Shown here: piece by piece, positions 53,417 through 62,152 of the stretch
Numbering within the stretch: the first letter of the stretch is position 1
Layout: each line of letters begins with the position of its first letter
DNA from: Pedobacter sp. MR2016-24
Lineage (GTDB): Bacteria > Bacteroidota > Bacteroidia > Sphingobacteriales > Sphingobacteriaceae
Direction: 5' to 3'
DNA: 64,000 bases
Assembly (NCBI RefSeq): GCF_026239655.1
Contig: NZ_JAPIVO010000004.1
Coordinates: 186,001 to 250,000, forward strand
The notes under the pieces: model-generated
Told to the model about the DNA's origin: nothing
The model's database searches: none
What the model saw: the letters and a program-made list of their open reading frames with translations, nothing else
Translations under genes and position numbers: made by a program

Positions 53417-54823
53417 ATGGAAATAATTCATCTGAGTGCCGAATGTTACCCTATAGCCAAAGTGGGGGGATTGGGTGATGTAGTTGGTGCTTTACCAAAA
53501 TACCAGAATAAGCTGGGGCATTTTGCAAAAGTTGTAATGCCTGCATATAATACCAGATTTATGCAGGAAAATGAGTTTGAGGAAGTGTATAATTCATGGG
53601 GAAATCTTGGAGAGCGCGCTTTCCATGTCCGCATTAAACGAGAGCTGACCAATAAGCTGGGATTCGATTTATTTGTTGTACATATTGACGGTCTGATGGA
53701 CCGTGATCTTGTGTATGGTTATCCTGATGATACGGAACGTTTTCTGGCCTACCAGATTGGTGTGCTGGACTGGATTAACCAATGGGAACACCGGCCGGAC
53801 GTGATCCACTGTCATGATCACCATACGGGACTGGTTCCTTTTATGACGGCGAACTGCGAAAAATACAAGAGTCTGAATCAGATCCGTACGATACTGACTA
53901 TTCATAATGCACAATACCAGGGACAGTTTGGATGGGATAAATTACATTATCTGCCTGCATTTGACCTTTGGAAGGCAGGTTTGCTGGGATGGAAAACAGC
54001 AATCAACCCGCTTGCATCGGCCATCAAATGTGCATGGCGTGTAACCACAGTATCGCCAAGTTATCTGGATGAAATCAGCCACAATGCAAACGGGCTGGAA
54101 GGACTGCTTGCGAGTGAACGTGGTAAATCTGCCGGTATCCTGAATGGGATTGATATTGAGGTCTGGAATACCGCAAATGACCCTATGTTAGATAAATGTT
54201 ACACTGTCCGGACAGTAGATAGTGGAAAAAAGGCAAACAAAGAAGCGTTATGTGCTGTTTTTAACCTGGACCCAAAGAAGCCTTTATTTACTTTTATAGG
54301 CAGACTGGTTGGTGAAAAAGGAGCTGATTTGTTACCGGATATTTTTCACAATGCACTGGCACATAGCCATGGTAATATAAATATTTTGGTTTTAGGTTCG
54401 GGCGATCCGGTTGTGGAAGCGAGACTTTCGGAACTGAATAACTGGTTTCAGGGAAATTATAATACCTATATCGGTTATAATGAAAAGTTGTCGCACCAGA
54501 TCTATGCAGGGGCAGATTTTCTGCTGATGCCTTCAAGGGTGGAGCCCTGCGGACTGAACCAGATGTATGCTTTGCGTTACGGTACGGTTCCTATAGTACG
54601 CAGAATTGGTGGCCTGAGGGATACGGTCGTGGATATAGGTGACGGTGGATTTGGTATTTGTCATGATCAGACCAGCATATGGGATGTGGGGCATGCAATA
54701 GGCAGGGCTTATGACTTGTACCAGGATAAAAAAAGAATAAAACAAATCCGTAAGGATATGATGCAGCTGGACCATTCGTGGGACAAGGCGGCTCAACAAT
54801 ATATAGACCTGTACCAAATGTAA
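53417..54823 (+). CDS. glgA: Glycogen synthase (GT5)
   Basis: This 468-residue protein carries the GT5 signature KVGGLGDVVGALPK at about residues 15-28, where Lys binds ADP-glucose. It has the HCHDHHTGL segment near 135, a GxxGEKGAD region near 300 (FIGRLVGEKG), and the C-terminal PSRVEPCGLNQMYALRYGTVPIVRR motif of GT-B synthases near 377. It elongates alpha-1,4-glucan chains from ADP-glucose in the cytoplasm. The glgC gene starts 11 bases after its stop, so they form an operon that provides donor and polymer. The upstream 257 bases show no clear -7 element. Confidence 0.95.
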   Translation: MEIIHLSAECYPIAKVGGLGDVVGALPKYQNKLGHFAKVVMPAYNTRFMQENEFEEVYNSWGNLGERAFHVRIKRELTNKLGFDLFVVHIDGLMDRDLVYGYPDDTERFLAYQIGVLDWINQWEHRPDVIHCHDHHTGLVPFMTANCEKYKSLNQIRTILTIHNAQYQGQFGWDKLHYLPAFDLWKAGLLGWKTAINPLASAIKCAWRVTTVSPSYLDEISHNANGLEGLLASERGKSAGILNGIDIEVWNTANDPMLDKCYTVRTVDSGKKANKEALCAVFNLDPKKPLFTFIGRLVGEKGADLLPDIFHNALAHSHGNINILVLGSGDPVVEARLSELNNWFQGNYNTYIGYNEKLSHQIYAGADFLLMPSRVEPCGLNQMYALRYGTVPIVRRIGGLRDTVVDIGDGGFGICHDQTSIWDVGHAIGRAYDLYQDKKRIKQIRKDMMQLDHSWDKAAQQYIDLYQM

Positions 54824-54834
54824 TTTTTAAATAT

Positions 54835-56109
54835 ATGACTGAAAAAGTTTTAGGAGTAATCCTCGGCGGTGGCCAGGGCTCCAGATTATCGCCGCTCACA
54901 CAAACCCGTTCCAAGCCTGCTGTTCCGATTGCGGGAAAATATCGTTTGGTAGATATCCCTATTTCGAACTGCCTGAACTCGGGTATTCACCGCATGTTCG
55001 TACTGACGCAATTTAACTCTGCTTCATTAAATAAACATATAAAAAATACATACCACTTTAGTCACTTCAGTGATGCTTTTGTAGACATTCTTGCTGCGGA
55101 ACAGACGCCTGATAACCCTACATGGTTTCAGGGTACTGCTGATGCGGTTCGTCAGACCATGCACCATTTATTACAGCATGAGTTTGAGTATGTGCTGATT
55201 TTATCTGGTGATCAGTTATACCAGATGGACTTTAATGAGATGCTGCTTGCGCATGAGGCAAGTGGTGCTGAAGTAACGCTGGCAACTATTCCAAGTACGG
55301 CAAAAGATGCAACCAGTTTTGGTATCCTGAAAGCTGATGAAGATAATATCATCACTTCATTTATCGAAAAGCCAAGTGCAGATCTTCTGGTGGACTGGTC
55401 TTCTGATACAGGTCCGGAAATGCAGGCTGTTGGTCGTAATTACCTGGCTTCAATGGGTATTTACATCTTTAACCGTGATTTACTGGTTAGAATTTTCGCT
55501 GAAAATCCTGATGAAAAAGATTTTGGTAAGGAAATTATCCCACGCGTGTTGAAAGAGCAGAAGGTATTGAGCTACCAGTATGAAGGATACTGGACGGATA
55601 TAGGTAATATCTGTTCATTCTTTGAAGCTAACCTCGGACTAACGGATGATATCCCTGAATTCAACCTGTTTGATAGTCACCAGAGCATTTTCACGCGTCC
55701 GCGTATGCTTCCGCCTACAAAGATATTGAGTACGTCTCTGACAAAGGCTGTGATTGCAGAAGGATGTATCCTGAATGCGGATAGCATTGTGCACTCTGTG
55801 ATTGGCATCCGTTCACGTATTGGTAATGGTACGTCTATTGAGAATGCATATATTATGGGTAGCGACCGTTACCAGACCCTTGCTGAAATTGCCGAAGAAA
55901 ATGCTGCGGGTAATCCTTTGATCGGGATTGGTGATAACTGCAAAATCTCTAATGCCATTGTAGATAAAAACTGCAGAATTGGTAACAATGTAGTGATTAA
56001 TGGCGGTACACATCTGGAAGACGGAGAATTTGATTTCTACGTGATTAAGGATGGTATTGTTGTAGTGAAAAAAGGCGCTGTTGTTCCTAATGGAACTGTG
56101 ATCGGTTAG
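54835..56109 (+). CDS. glgC: Glucose-1-phosphate adenylyltransferase
   Basis: With the start at 54835 this is a 424-residue enzyme, the usual family length; the longer frame from 54778 would overlap glgA. It has the N-terminal LGGGQGSRLSPLT pyrophosphorylase motif (about 10-22), KPAVPIAGKYR, ISGD-type LSGDQLYQMD near 122, IEKPS near 175 and a C-terminal left-handed beta-helix with SIVHSVIGIRSRIG and NCRIGNNVVING. It makes ADP-glucose for glgA, the committed step of glycogen synthesis. A terminator follows its stop. Confidence 0.96.
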   Translation: MTEKVLGVILGGGQGSRLSPLTQTRSKPAVPIAGKYRLVDIPISNCLNSGIHRMFVLTQFNSASLNKHIKNTYHFSHFSDAFVDILAAEQTPDNPTWFQGTADAVRQTMHHLLQHEFEYVLILSGDQLYQMDFNEMLLAHEASGAEVTLATIPSTAKDATSFGILKADEDNIITSFIEKPSADLLVDWSSDTGPEMQAVGRNYLASMGIYIFNRDLLVRIFAENPDEKDFGKEIIPRVLKEQKVLSYQYEGYWTDIGNICSFFEANLGLTDDIPEFNLFDSHQSIFTRPRMLPPTKILSTSLTKAVIAEGCILNADSIVHSVIGIRSRIGNGTSIENAYIMGSDRYQTLAEIAEENAAGNPLIGIGDNCKISNAIVDKNCRIGNNVVINGGTHLEDGEFDFYVIKDGIVVVKKGAVVPNGTVIG

Positions 56110-56129
56110 CAGGACAAATATATTTTTAA

Positions 56130-56163
56130 CAGAAAAGGAAAGCTATATGGCTTTCCTTTTCTG
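56130..56163 (+). terminator. Intrinsic terminator after glgC
   Basis: A perfect 14-bp inverted repeat (56130-56143 with 56150-56163) encloses a six-base TATATG loop 21 bases past the stop codon of glgC. It also abuts the stop of the minus-strand gene at 56165, so it may work in both directions. Confidence 0.8.
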
Positions 56164-56164
56164 C

Positions 56165-57226
56165 TTATATGACGATTTTGGTATTATTTACTGTAGGGTG
56201 TGCGGTGCAGATGAGTACCCGTCCCTGAGCTACTTCTTCATCGGTGAGGATTTCATTATAATCCATTCTGACAGCACCTGAGGTGCAGGTGGAAACACAG
56301 GAGCTGCAGATTCCTGCCCTGCAGCTGTAGGGCACATTGATCTGGTGTTCAAGGGCGACCTGCAAAATGCGCTTATACCAGGGTACTTCTAATTGATAGG
56401 TATTTTTATTAAACTCGAGAATGACGGTATAGGTATTTTTATCTTTGACTTCTTTCTCGGTCATATCATCATCATCGCCTTCATCTTCCGGAATAAAATA
56501 AGTTTCCCTTTTGATCTGATCTAAGCGGAAACCCATTGCCAGGAGCCAGATTCTGCAGGAAACCATATAATCAATCGGACCGCAGGTATAACAGAGTGCG
56601 TCAAGCTGATCATATTCCAGGTTTTTTGTAATCAGGTCATTGATCAGAAAACTGTTCAGACGGGCATACTGAATGCGCTTGTTATCACTGAACAAGTAAA
56701 TCACCTTAAACCTTTCCGGATAAAGCAGCTGCCACTCGTTCAGTTCTTCATAAAATAGCGTCGAGGATTGACTTTTGTTGCTGTAAATTAATACGACCTT
56801 TGAGCCTTTTTCTACGGTTAAAGCAGTTTTAATAATGGAGAAAACAGGGGTAATGCCTACACCTGCTGCAAATAAAAATACGGTACGCTGAATATGTGCA
56901 ACTGGTGAATAGGTGAATACACCGTTTGGTGGTAAAGCGGTAAGCATATCACCCACAGCAGTTTTATGATGTAAGTAGTTGGATATTTCTCCGTTTTCTA
57001 CCAGTTTCACTGCAATGCTCAATGGTTCGTCTACATCGGGAGAGCTGCATATCGAATAGGACCTGCGTATTTCTTTTCCATTGACCTGGAATAATATGGT
57101 AAGGAATTGCCCTGCCAGGTAGGCTGGTCTCATGCCGTCCACCGGTGAAAGCTGGATAAGGACATTGTCTCCGGGTTGTAAAGTGATTGCTGTGATACGT
57201 AGTTGCAAAGTGTACATCAATTGCAA
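56165..57226 (-). CDS. Ferredoxin-NADP reductase-like protein with 2Fe-2S domain (PaaE/HmpX-like)
   Basis: This 353-residue protein has an FAD-binding beta-barrel (RRSYSICSSP near residue 65), an NAD(P)-binding domain (LFAAGVGITPVFSII near residue 115, CGPIDYM near 205) and a C-terminal plant-type ferredoxin domain with CRAGICSSC, a further CTSG and VLICTAHP, which provide the iron-sulfur cysteines. It transfers electrons from NAD(P)H to a partner. It shares the strand with the kinase-regulator pair upstream (15-base gap), but the partner is not obvious. Confidence 0.9.
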   Translation of the reverse strand: MQLMYTLQLRITAITLQPGDNVLIQLSPVDGMRPAYLAGQFLTILFQVNGKEIRRSYSICSSPDVDEPLSIAVKLVENGEISNYLHHKTAVGDMLTALPPNGVFTYSPVAHIQRTVFLFAAGVGITPVFSIIKTALTVEKGSKVVLIYSNKSQSSTLFYEELNEWQLLYPERFKVIYLFSDNKRIQYARLNSFLINDLITKNLEYDQLDALCYTCGPIDYMVSCRIWLLAMGFRLDQIKRETYFIPEDEGDDDDMTEKEVKDKNTYTVILEFNKNTYQLEVPWYKRILQVALEHQINVPYSCRAGICSSCVSTCTSGAVRMDYNEILTDEEVAQGRVLICTAHPTVNNTKIVI

Positions 57227-57241
57227 AGCTATGGATTTCTC

Positions 57242-58600
57242 TTATACATAGTTAAAAGCAAGAGAGAATATCGTCTTTTTATATGGAACAGAATTCACTT
57301 CCAGACTGCCATAGTGCATTTTCATGATGTTGCGGGTAATCGTGAGGCCTATCCCAGAGCCATTTTTCCTGGTAGTGAAAAAAGGAACGAATATTTTCTC
57401 TATCAGATCTGCATCAATGCCTTTGCCATTATCGGACACGTCAATATACAACTTGTTTTGCTGGAGTCTGTAATCAATCTCTATTAAGGGATTTTCAATG
57501 TTATCCAATGCGTGAATACTGTTGGTTACCAGGTTAATTAATGCCTGCTCTACCAGTTTCAGGTCTACGTTAATGGTGATCTTTGAAGAGGTTTGTCCCA
57601 CCACAAGCTTCACGCTCTTTGCTGTGGCAAATGGCTGCATGAGAATTTTGATGTGCTGGAGGATACTGCCGATACTGTGAGATTCCAGTTCAGGGGTAGG
57701 CAGTTCGGCAATGAGCCGGTAATCTTTGACGAAGTCGAGCAACCCTTCTGATCTTCTTTTTATCGTTTGTATCGCAGGTTTCAGGTCGTCCAGATCTTCT
57801 TTAGCCAGAAAGTCTTTATTGCTGACCATGCTGTTCACTGTATCGGAAAGGGAGCTGATAGGAGTTATGGAGTTTAATATTTCATGAGAGATGACACCGA
57901 TGAGCCTGTTCCATGCTTCAATTTCTTTTTGCTCTATCTCATCTTTAATGTTCTGGAAGGAGATGATCATATAATTGGAACCGTACAAGTTGAGGGGAAT
58001 AACTTCTGTGGATAGCTGAATGAGTTTGTCTTCTATTTTGAGTTCCAGAAACCGCTTACCTCCTTTACTGATATTTTCAATTTCCTGGGTGAACACCGGC
58101 AGATGCTGTTTTAAACGGTGCCAGTATTTATAGGCCGGCACATTCAGCAACGCTGCTGCGGCTTCATTGAAGAAAGCAATTTCACTTTGACCGGCTGCAT
58201 TACTGTTTTCTTTGATGACAATAACGCCGACTGGTACCTGCTGTAAGATCGTCTTCATGAGCTGGAATACGGCATCCTGTTCCAGTTGGATATCTTTATG
58301 GGTCTTCAGGATTTCATCGAAAGAGCTGTACAGGTCCGGAAAACTCCCTTTGGTGCTTTTATTTTTAAAGTTCAGGGTATGGTCGCGTGTTTTTACGGCA
58401 AGGATAAAGCGTTTGATATCGGAACGGATCTGGCTGATGTAATTGTACAGGGAAGTGATGCTGATGATCAGAATGACTGCCACGCCGGCAATAGTGAACC
58501 ACAGCTCTGTTTTTACACTCAGGTAAACGAGTAATACGGCCAGTATGTTGATGAACAGGAGTTTTGTAATGAGCCGGAAGGTGAAACGCTGGTAAAACAT
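57242..58600 (-). CDS. Sensor histidine kinase (NtrY/PAS type)
   Basis: This 452-residue kinase has two N-terminal membrane helices (about 12-28 and 30-50), a PAS-like region near 100-200, a dimerisation domain with the phospho-acceptor in ISHEILNSITPI near residue 245, and a HATPase domain with NLVTNSIHALDN (N box), DNGKGIDADL and TTRKNGSGIGL. The gene is 3 bases after the NtrC-type regulator gene, so they are a cognate pair. It lacks a large periplasmic loop, so it likely senses inside the cell or within the membrane, for example envelope stress. Confidence 0.92.
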   Translation of the reverse strand: MFYQRFTFRLITKLLFINILAVLLVYLSVKTELWFTIAGVAVILIISITSLYNYISQIRSDIKRFILAVKTRDHTLNFKNKSTKGSFPDLYSSFDEILKTHKDIQLEQDAVFQLMKTILQQVPVGVIVIKENSNAAGQSEIAFFNEAAAALLNVPAYKYWHRLKQHLPVFTQEIENISKGGKRFLELKIEDKLIQLSTEVIPLNLYGSNYMIISFQNIKDEIEQKEIEAWNRLIGVISHEILNSITPISSLSDTVNSMVSNKDFLAKEDLDDLKPAIQTIKRRSEGLLDFVKDYRLIAELPTPELESHSIGSILQHIKILMQPFATAKSVKLVVGQTSSKITINVDLKLVEQALINLVTNSIHALDNIENPLIEIDYRLQQNKLYIDVSDNGKGIDADLIEKIFVPFFTTRKNGSGIGLTITRNIMKMHYGSLEVNSVPYKKTIFSLAFNYV

Positions 58601-58603
58601 AAG

Positions 58604-59974
58604 CTAGAGTCCGAATTTTTCTATTCTGCGATAAAGCGCTGCACGGGTGAGCCCTAATTCTGCAGCTGCGCGGGAAATGTTACCCTTATGGTGCTCTATG
58701 GCTTTTTGTACCATCATTTTTTCCATTTCTTCCAGGTCTAGCGGAACAGCGGCCTGGTTACTGCTGCCAAATCGCTGGGGACTCAGCTGAAGATCATCTG
58801 TGCTGATTTCCAGTCCTTCGGCCATGATGATTGCCCGCTCTATCACGTGTTGCAATTCGCGTACATTGCCCGGCCAGTGATAGTTCAGTAAAAGCTGTGC
58901 AGCTTTGTCATTGATCCTGCTGATATTTTTATGGTATTTGGTACTGAAAGTGTGCAGGAAATGATTGGCAAGGAGTAAAATATCTTCTGCCCGCTGATGT
59001 AAGGGCGGGAGCATAAACTCTACAGTGTTGATCCGGAAAAGCAAATCCTGGCGGAAAGTACCTTTCGCTACCATTTCATTTAGGGGCATATTGGTGGCCG
59101 TGATCAGTCTTACGTTTACCTTACGTTCCCTGCTTTCGCCGAGGCGGGTCACTGTCCGGTTTTGCAGCACTGTTAACAGTTTAGATTGTAATGGCATCGA
59201 TAGATTGCCTATCTCATCCAGAAATATGGTGCCGTTGTCTGCCAGTTCAAACCTGCCCGGCCGGTCGTCCCTGGCGTCTGTAAATGCACCCTTTGCGTAA
59301 CCGAACAATTCGCTTTCAAAAAGGTTTTCATTCAGTGAGCCGAGGTCTACATGCATAAAAATATGGTTTTTACGGAGGGAATGTTTATGCAGTTCATAAG
59401 CAAAGACCTGTTTTCCGGTGCCATTTTCTCCCAGAATGAGCACATTCGCATCTGTCGGTGCCACCTTTAACAAGGTATGCTGCAGCTGTTTAATTGGTGC
59501 AGAACTGCCAATAATGTTTTCAAATTTTCTGGCCAGATCTGTCTGCATGGAAGAATGAATCTTCTCCAGTTTCTTCACTTTTTTGGTCGAACTCCTTAAT
59601 TTGGAAGCGGCGGAAAGTGTAGCATAAAGTTTTTCATTTTCCCAGGGTTTCAGGATAAAATCCGTAGCCCCTTTTTTGATGGCCTGCACGGCCAGCTCCA
59701 CATTCCCATAGGCTGTCATGAGGATGACCACATAATCTTTATCAATTGACAGGATATGCTCGAGCCAGTAAAGCCCCTCTCTGCCATCGCTGGTACCTTT
59801 CTGGTAATTCATATCCAACAGGATAATATCAATATCATTATGACTGAGCAGGACATTGATTTCTTTGGGCGATTTACAGATCACCACCTGCTTGAAATGC
59901 TGCTTCAGAAAGAGCTTTGCGCTCAGCAGGATATCATCGTCATCATCAATTACTAAAACGTTCGCTTCTGTCAT
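58604..59974 (-). CDS. NtrC-family sigma-54-dependent response regulator
   Basis: This 456-residue protein has a receiver domain (acidic DDDDD run at 10-14, Asp54 in LLDMNY, Lys in ILKPWE), a sigma-54 AAA+ domain with GENGTGKQ Walker A, the loop GAFTDA in place of GAFTGA, and VRLITATN, and a C-terminal Fis-type helix-turn-helix (ISRAAAELGLTRAALYRRI). It activates RNA polymerase with sigma-54 when phosphorylated by the kinase at 57242. The divergent region upstream contains a sigma-54 promoter and repeats, so it probably controls the efflux operon at 60151. Confidence 0.93.
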   Translation of the reverse strand: MTEANVLVIDDDDDILLSAKLFLKQHFKQVVICKSPKEINVLLSHNDIDIILLDMNYQKGTSDGREGLYWLEHILSIDKDYVVILMTAYGNVELAVQAIKKGATDFILKPWENEKLYATLSAASKLRSSTKKVKKLEKIHSSMQTDLARKFENIIGSSAPIKQLQHTLLKVAPTDANVLILGENGTGKQVFAYELHKHSLRKNHIFMHVDLGSLNENLFESELFGYAKGAFTDARDDRPGRFELADNGTIFLDEIGNLSMPLQSKLLTVLQNRTVTRLGESRERKVNVRLITATNMPLNEMVAKGTFRQDLLFRINTVEFMLPPLHQRAEDILLLANHFLHTFSTKYHKNISRINDKAAQLLLNYHWPGNVRELQHVIERAIIMAEGLEISTDDLQLSPQRFGSSNQAAVPLDLEEMEKMMVQKAIEHHKGNISRAAAELGLTRAALYRRIEKFGL

Positions 59975-60003
59975 ATGCTAAAGATTTCTTCAAAAATATA
60001 GGA

Positions 60004-60035
60004 AACTGTCCGATGTTGTACATCAACTGTCCGAT
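60004..60035. promoter_or_regulatory. Paired direct repeat, candidate NtrC-type activator site
   Basis: The 11-base sequence AACTGTCCGAT occurs at 60004-60014 and again at 60025-60035, with starts 21 bases apart, two helical turns. GATG and CATC around TTGTA between them form an inverted pair. The site is about 70-100 bases upstream of the sigma-54 promoter, the usual distance for enhancer binding. Confidence 0.65.
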
Positions 60036-60106
60036 AACGAACGGTATTTGTAATTTAATATACATAATCAATTGATAAACAGTAATTTAAATATGTAATT
60101 TCGGTT

Positions 60107-60122
60107 TGGCATATCCTTGGCA
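60107..60122 (+). promoter_or_regulatory. Sigma-54 promoter for the ABC efflux operon
   Basis: The sequence TGGCATATCCTTGGCA fits the -24/-12 consensus TGGCAC-N5-TTGCA: the GG and GC dinucleotides are at the exact 10-base offset, with one mismatch in each half. Transcription would start near 60133 and the membrane fusion protein starts at 60151. An AAGGA sequence lies upstream of the ATG. Confidence 0.75.
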
Positions 60123-60150
60123 TAGTGCTGTTCATATCACAAGGATTACA

Positions 60151-61395
60151 ATGGATAAGATTATAGAAAAAAAGAGGTTTAGTAAAAAAATGATTTTTAT
60201 GGTCATAGGCGGCGTATTGCTTTTCACGCTGGTTGCTTATGGTTATAGTTTATCATTAAATAAAGTATATAAAGCTGATGCAGATAAACTAACGGTGAGT
60301 AAAGTAGCTTATGGTGATTTTGAAGATGTCGTATTACTGAACGCCAGTGTAGTGCCATTGACCTCGGTGATTGTGAGTTCTCCGGAAGGCGGCACGGTAG
60401 CGGAAATTTTTACGGAGAACGGAGCAAGTGTGGTGAAGGGTACACCTTTGCTGCGGATTGCCAATCCAAATGCGCTATCAGGTTATACCGCAAGTGAAAC
60501 AAGTATTACGGAACAGATTAATCAGTTACGTAAGGTGAGGCTGGACCTGGAGCAGAACCAGCGGGTAATGGCTCAGGATATGATGGTAATTGAGAATGCG
60601 TTGCGAACAGCCAGCAGGAAGTATAAGATAGATAGCACGCTTTTCGCTAAAAAAGTGATTACCAGAGAAGAATTTAATAATTCGAGCCAGGATTACGAAT
60701 ATAACCGCGGCAGAAAGGATATCATGAAAGTAGCCCTCAAACAGGAAAATCAGAGCAGGGTGATGCAGCTGCACCAAATAGATGTGTCTGTGTTAAGAAT
60801 GAATGAGAGCCTGGAAACGATCCGGCAGAATATTGAAAACATGACCATCAAAGCGCCTGTTTCCGGTCGCTTATCTTCTTACGATCCCGTGATTGGAAAA
60901 TCCTATAATGCGAATGAAATGCTGGGTAAAATTGATGTGATGCAGGGTTATAAACTGCAGGCCGGCGTAGATGAATATTATATCAACAGGGTAAAAGAAG
61001 GACAGTCGGCCAATTGTGAGTTTAACGGTAAGACCTATAAACTGACTGTCAGAAAAGTGATTCCGGAGGTAACTGCGGGTCAGTTTCAGGTGGAACTTGT
61101 TTTTGAAGGAAAATCACCTGATGAATTGAGAAGAGGGTTATCTTTACAAGTAAAGCTTACGCTTTCTGACAATAGCAAGTCATTGCTGCTGGCACAGGGA
61201 CAGTTCTTTCAGAGTACCGGCGGATCATGGGTATTTGTAGTAAAGGACGGTAAAGCGGAAAAAAGAAACGTGAAGATTGGACGGAAGAACTATCAGTATT
61301 ATGAAATAATGGATGGCCTGCATCAGAATGAAGAAGTCATTACCTCGTCGTACGATCAGTTCAATCAGTATGACGTGATAGAAATCAGTAAATAA
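60151..61395 (+). CDS. HlyD/MacA-like membrane fusion protein
   Basis: The start at 60151 gives 414 residues; a longer frame from 60106 would begin inside the sigma-54 promoter. An N-terminal membrane helix (about 13-31) anchors it. Then come a barrel-sandwich half (VSSPEGGTVAEIFTENGA near residue 75), a coiled-coil hairpin with LDLEQNQRVMAQD and NRGRKDIMKVAL, the second lipoyl half (IKAPVSGRLSSYDPV near 232) and a C-terminal beta-barrel. It links an inner membrane ABC transporter to an outer membrane channel. The partners follow at 61431 and 62153. Confidence 0.88.
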   Translation: MDKIIEKKRFSKKMIFMVIGGVLLFTLVAYGYSLSLNKVYKADADKLTVSKVAYGDFEDVVLLNASVVPLTSVIVSSPEGGTVAEIFTENGASVVKGTPLLRIANPNALSGYTASETSITEQINQLRKVRLDLEQNQRVMAQDMMVIENALRTASRKYKIDSTLFAKKVITREEFNNSSQDYEYNRGRKDIMKVALKQENQSRVMQLHQIDVSVLRMNESLETIRQNIENMTIKAPVSGRLSSYDPVIGKSYNANEMLGKIDVMQGYKLQAGVDEYYINRVKEGQSANCEFNGKTYKLTVRKVIPEVTAGQFQVELVFEGKSPDELRRGLSLQVKLTLSDNSKSLLLAQGQFFQSTGGSWVFVVKDGKAEKRNVKIGRKNYQYYEIMDGLHQNEEVITSSYDQFNQYDVIEISK

Positions 61396-61430
61396 GATAT
61401 ACAGCATATAAAAATATAAATCATCAGACA

Positions 61431-62129
61431 ATGATAAAAATTGAGAACCTGGAAAAAGTTTACAAAACAGAAGAAGTAGAAACTACGGCATTAAACGGAA
61501 TAAATATGCATGTGAAAACCGGAGAGTTTGTGTCCATTATGGGTCCTTCGGGTTGCGGTAAATCTACTTTGCTTAATGTAATGGGGCTGCTGGACAAACC
61601 GGAGAGCGGGAGCTATAAGTTCCTGGAAACGGAACTGTTAACGATGAATGACAGGGAACGGTCTAATTTCCGCAAGCAGAATATGGGTTTTGTGTTCCAG
61701 AATTTTAATCTGATTGACGAACTGACGGTGTTTGAAAATATTGAATTACCGCTGATTTATAACAAGGTAGCGGCAGGAGAGCGCAAACGTTTGGTGAATG
61801 AGATCATTGAGCGGATGAATATTGTTAACAGGAGCGGCCATTTTCCGCAGCAGTTATCAGGCGGACAGCAGCAGCGTGTAGCAGTAGCCCGTGCATTGGT
61901 GACCAAGCCGAAACTGGTACTGGCGGATGAGCCAACGGGTAACCTGGACAGTTCTCATGGTAACGAGGTAATGGAATTATTGTGTGAGCTGAATGAGCAG
62001 GGAACAACCATCGTAATGGTTACCCACTCGTCTCATGACGCAAGTTTTTCCAACCGGATCATTAACCTGAAAGATGGTCACGTGATCTCAGAGAAAATCA
62101 ATAAGAGCCGCACTGAAGAACTCATCTAA
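61431..62129 (+). CDS. ABC transporter ATP-binding protein (MacB/LolD type)
   Basis: This 232-residue ATPase has Walker [10 protein letters not shown], the Q-loop in [10 protein letters not shown], the signature [15 protein letters not shown], Walker [14 protein letters not shown] and the switch His in MVTHSSHD. The spacing and length fit the MacB/LolD group of export ATPases. It drives the membrane permease encoded 23 bases downstream, with the fusion protein upstream. Substrate is unknown; lipoprotein, peptide or drug export are all possible. Confidence 0.95.
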   Translation: MIKIENLEKVYKTEEVETTALNGINMHVKTGEFVSIMGPSGCGKSTLLNVMGLLDKPESGSYKFLETELLTMNDRERSNFRKQNMGFVFQNFNLIDELTVFENIELPLIYNKVAAGERKRLVNEIIERMNIVNRSGHFPQQLSGGQQQRVAVARALVTKPKLVLADEPTGNLDSSHGNEVMELLCELNEQGTTIVMVTHSSHDASFSNRIINLKDGHVISEKINKSRTEELI

Positions 62130-62152
62130 TATTCACCAGAAACACTTCAAAC

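Noticed and set aside
54778..54834. Longer start for glgC
   Set aside because: It would overlap the end of glgA by 46 bases and add residues before the conserved N-terminal pyrophosphorylase motif; the ATG at 54835 gives the normal length.
54591..54914. Long minus-strand frames opposite glgA and glgC
   Set aside because: They are the mirror of strongly conserved genes, have no motif and would overlap real genes completely.
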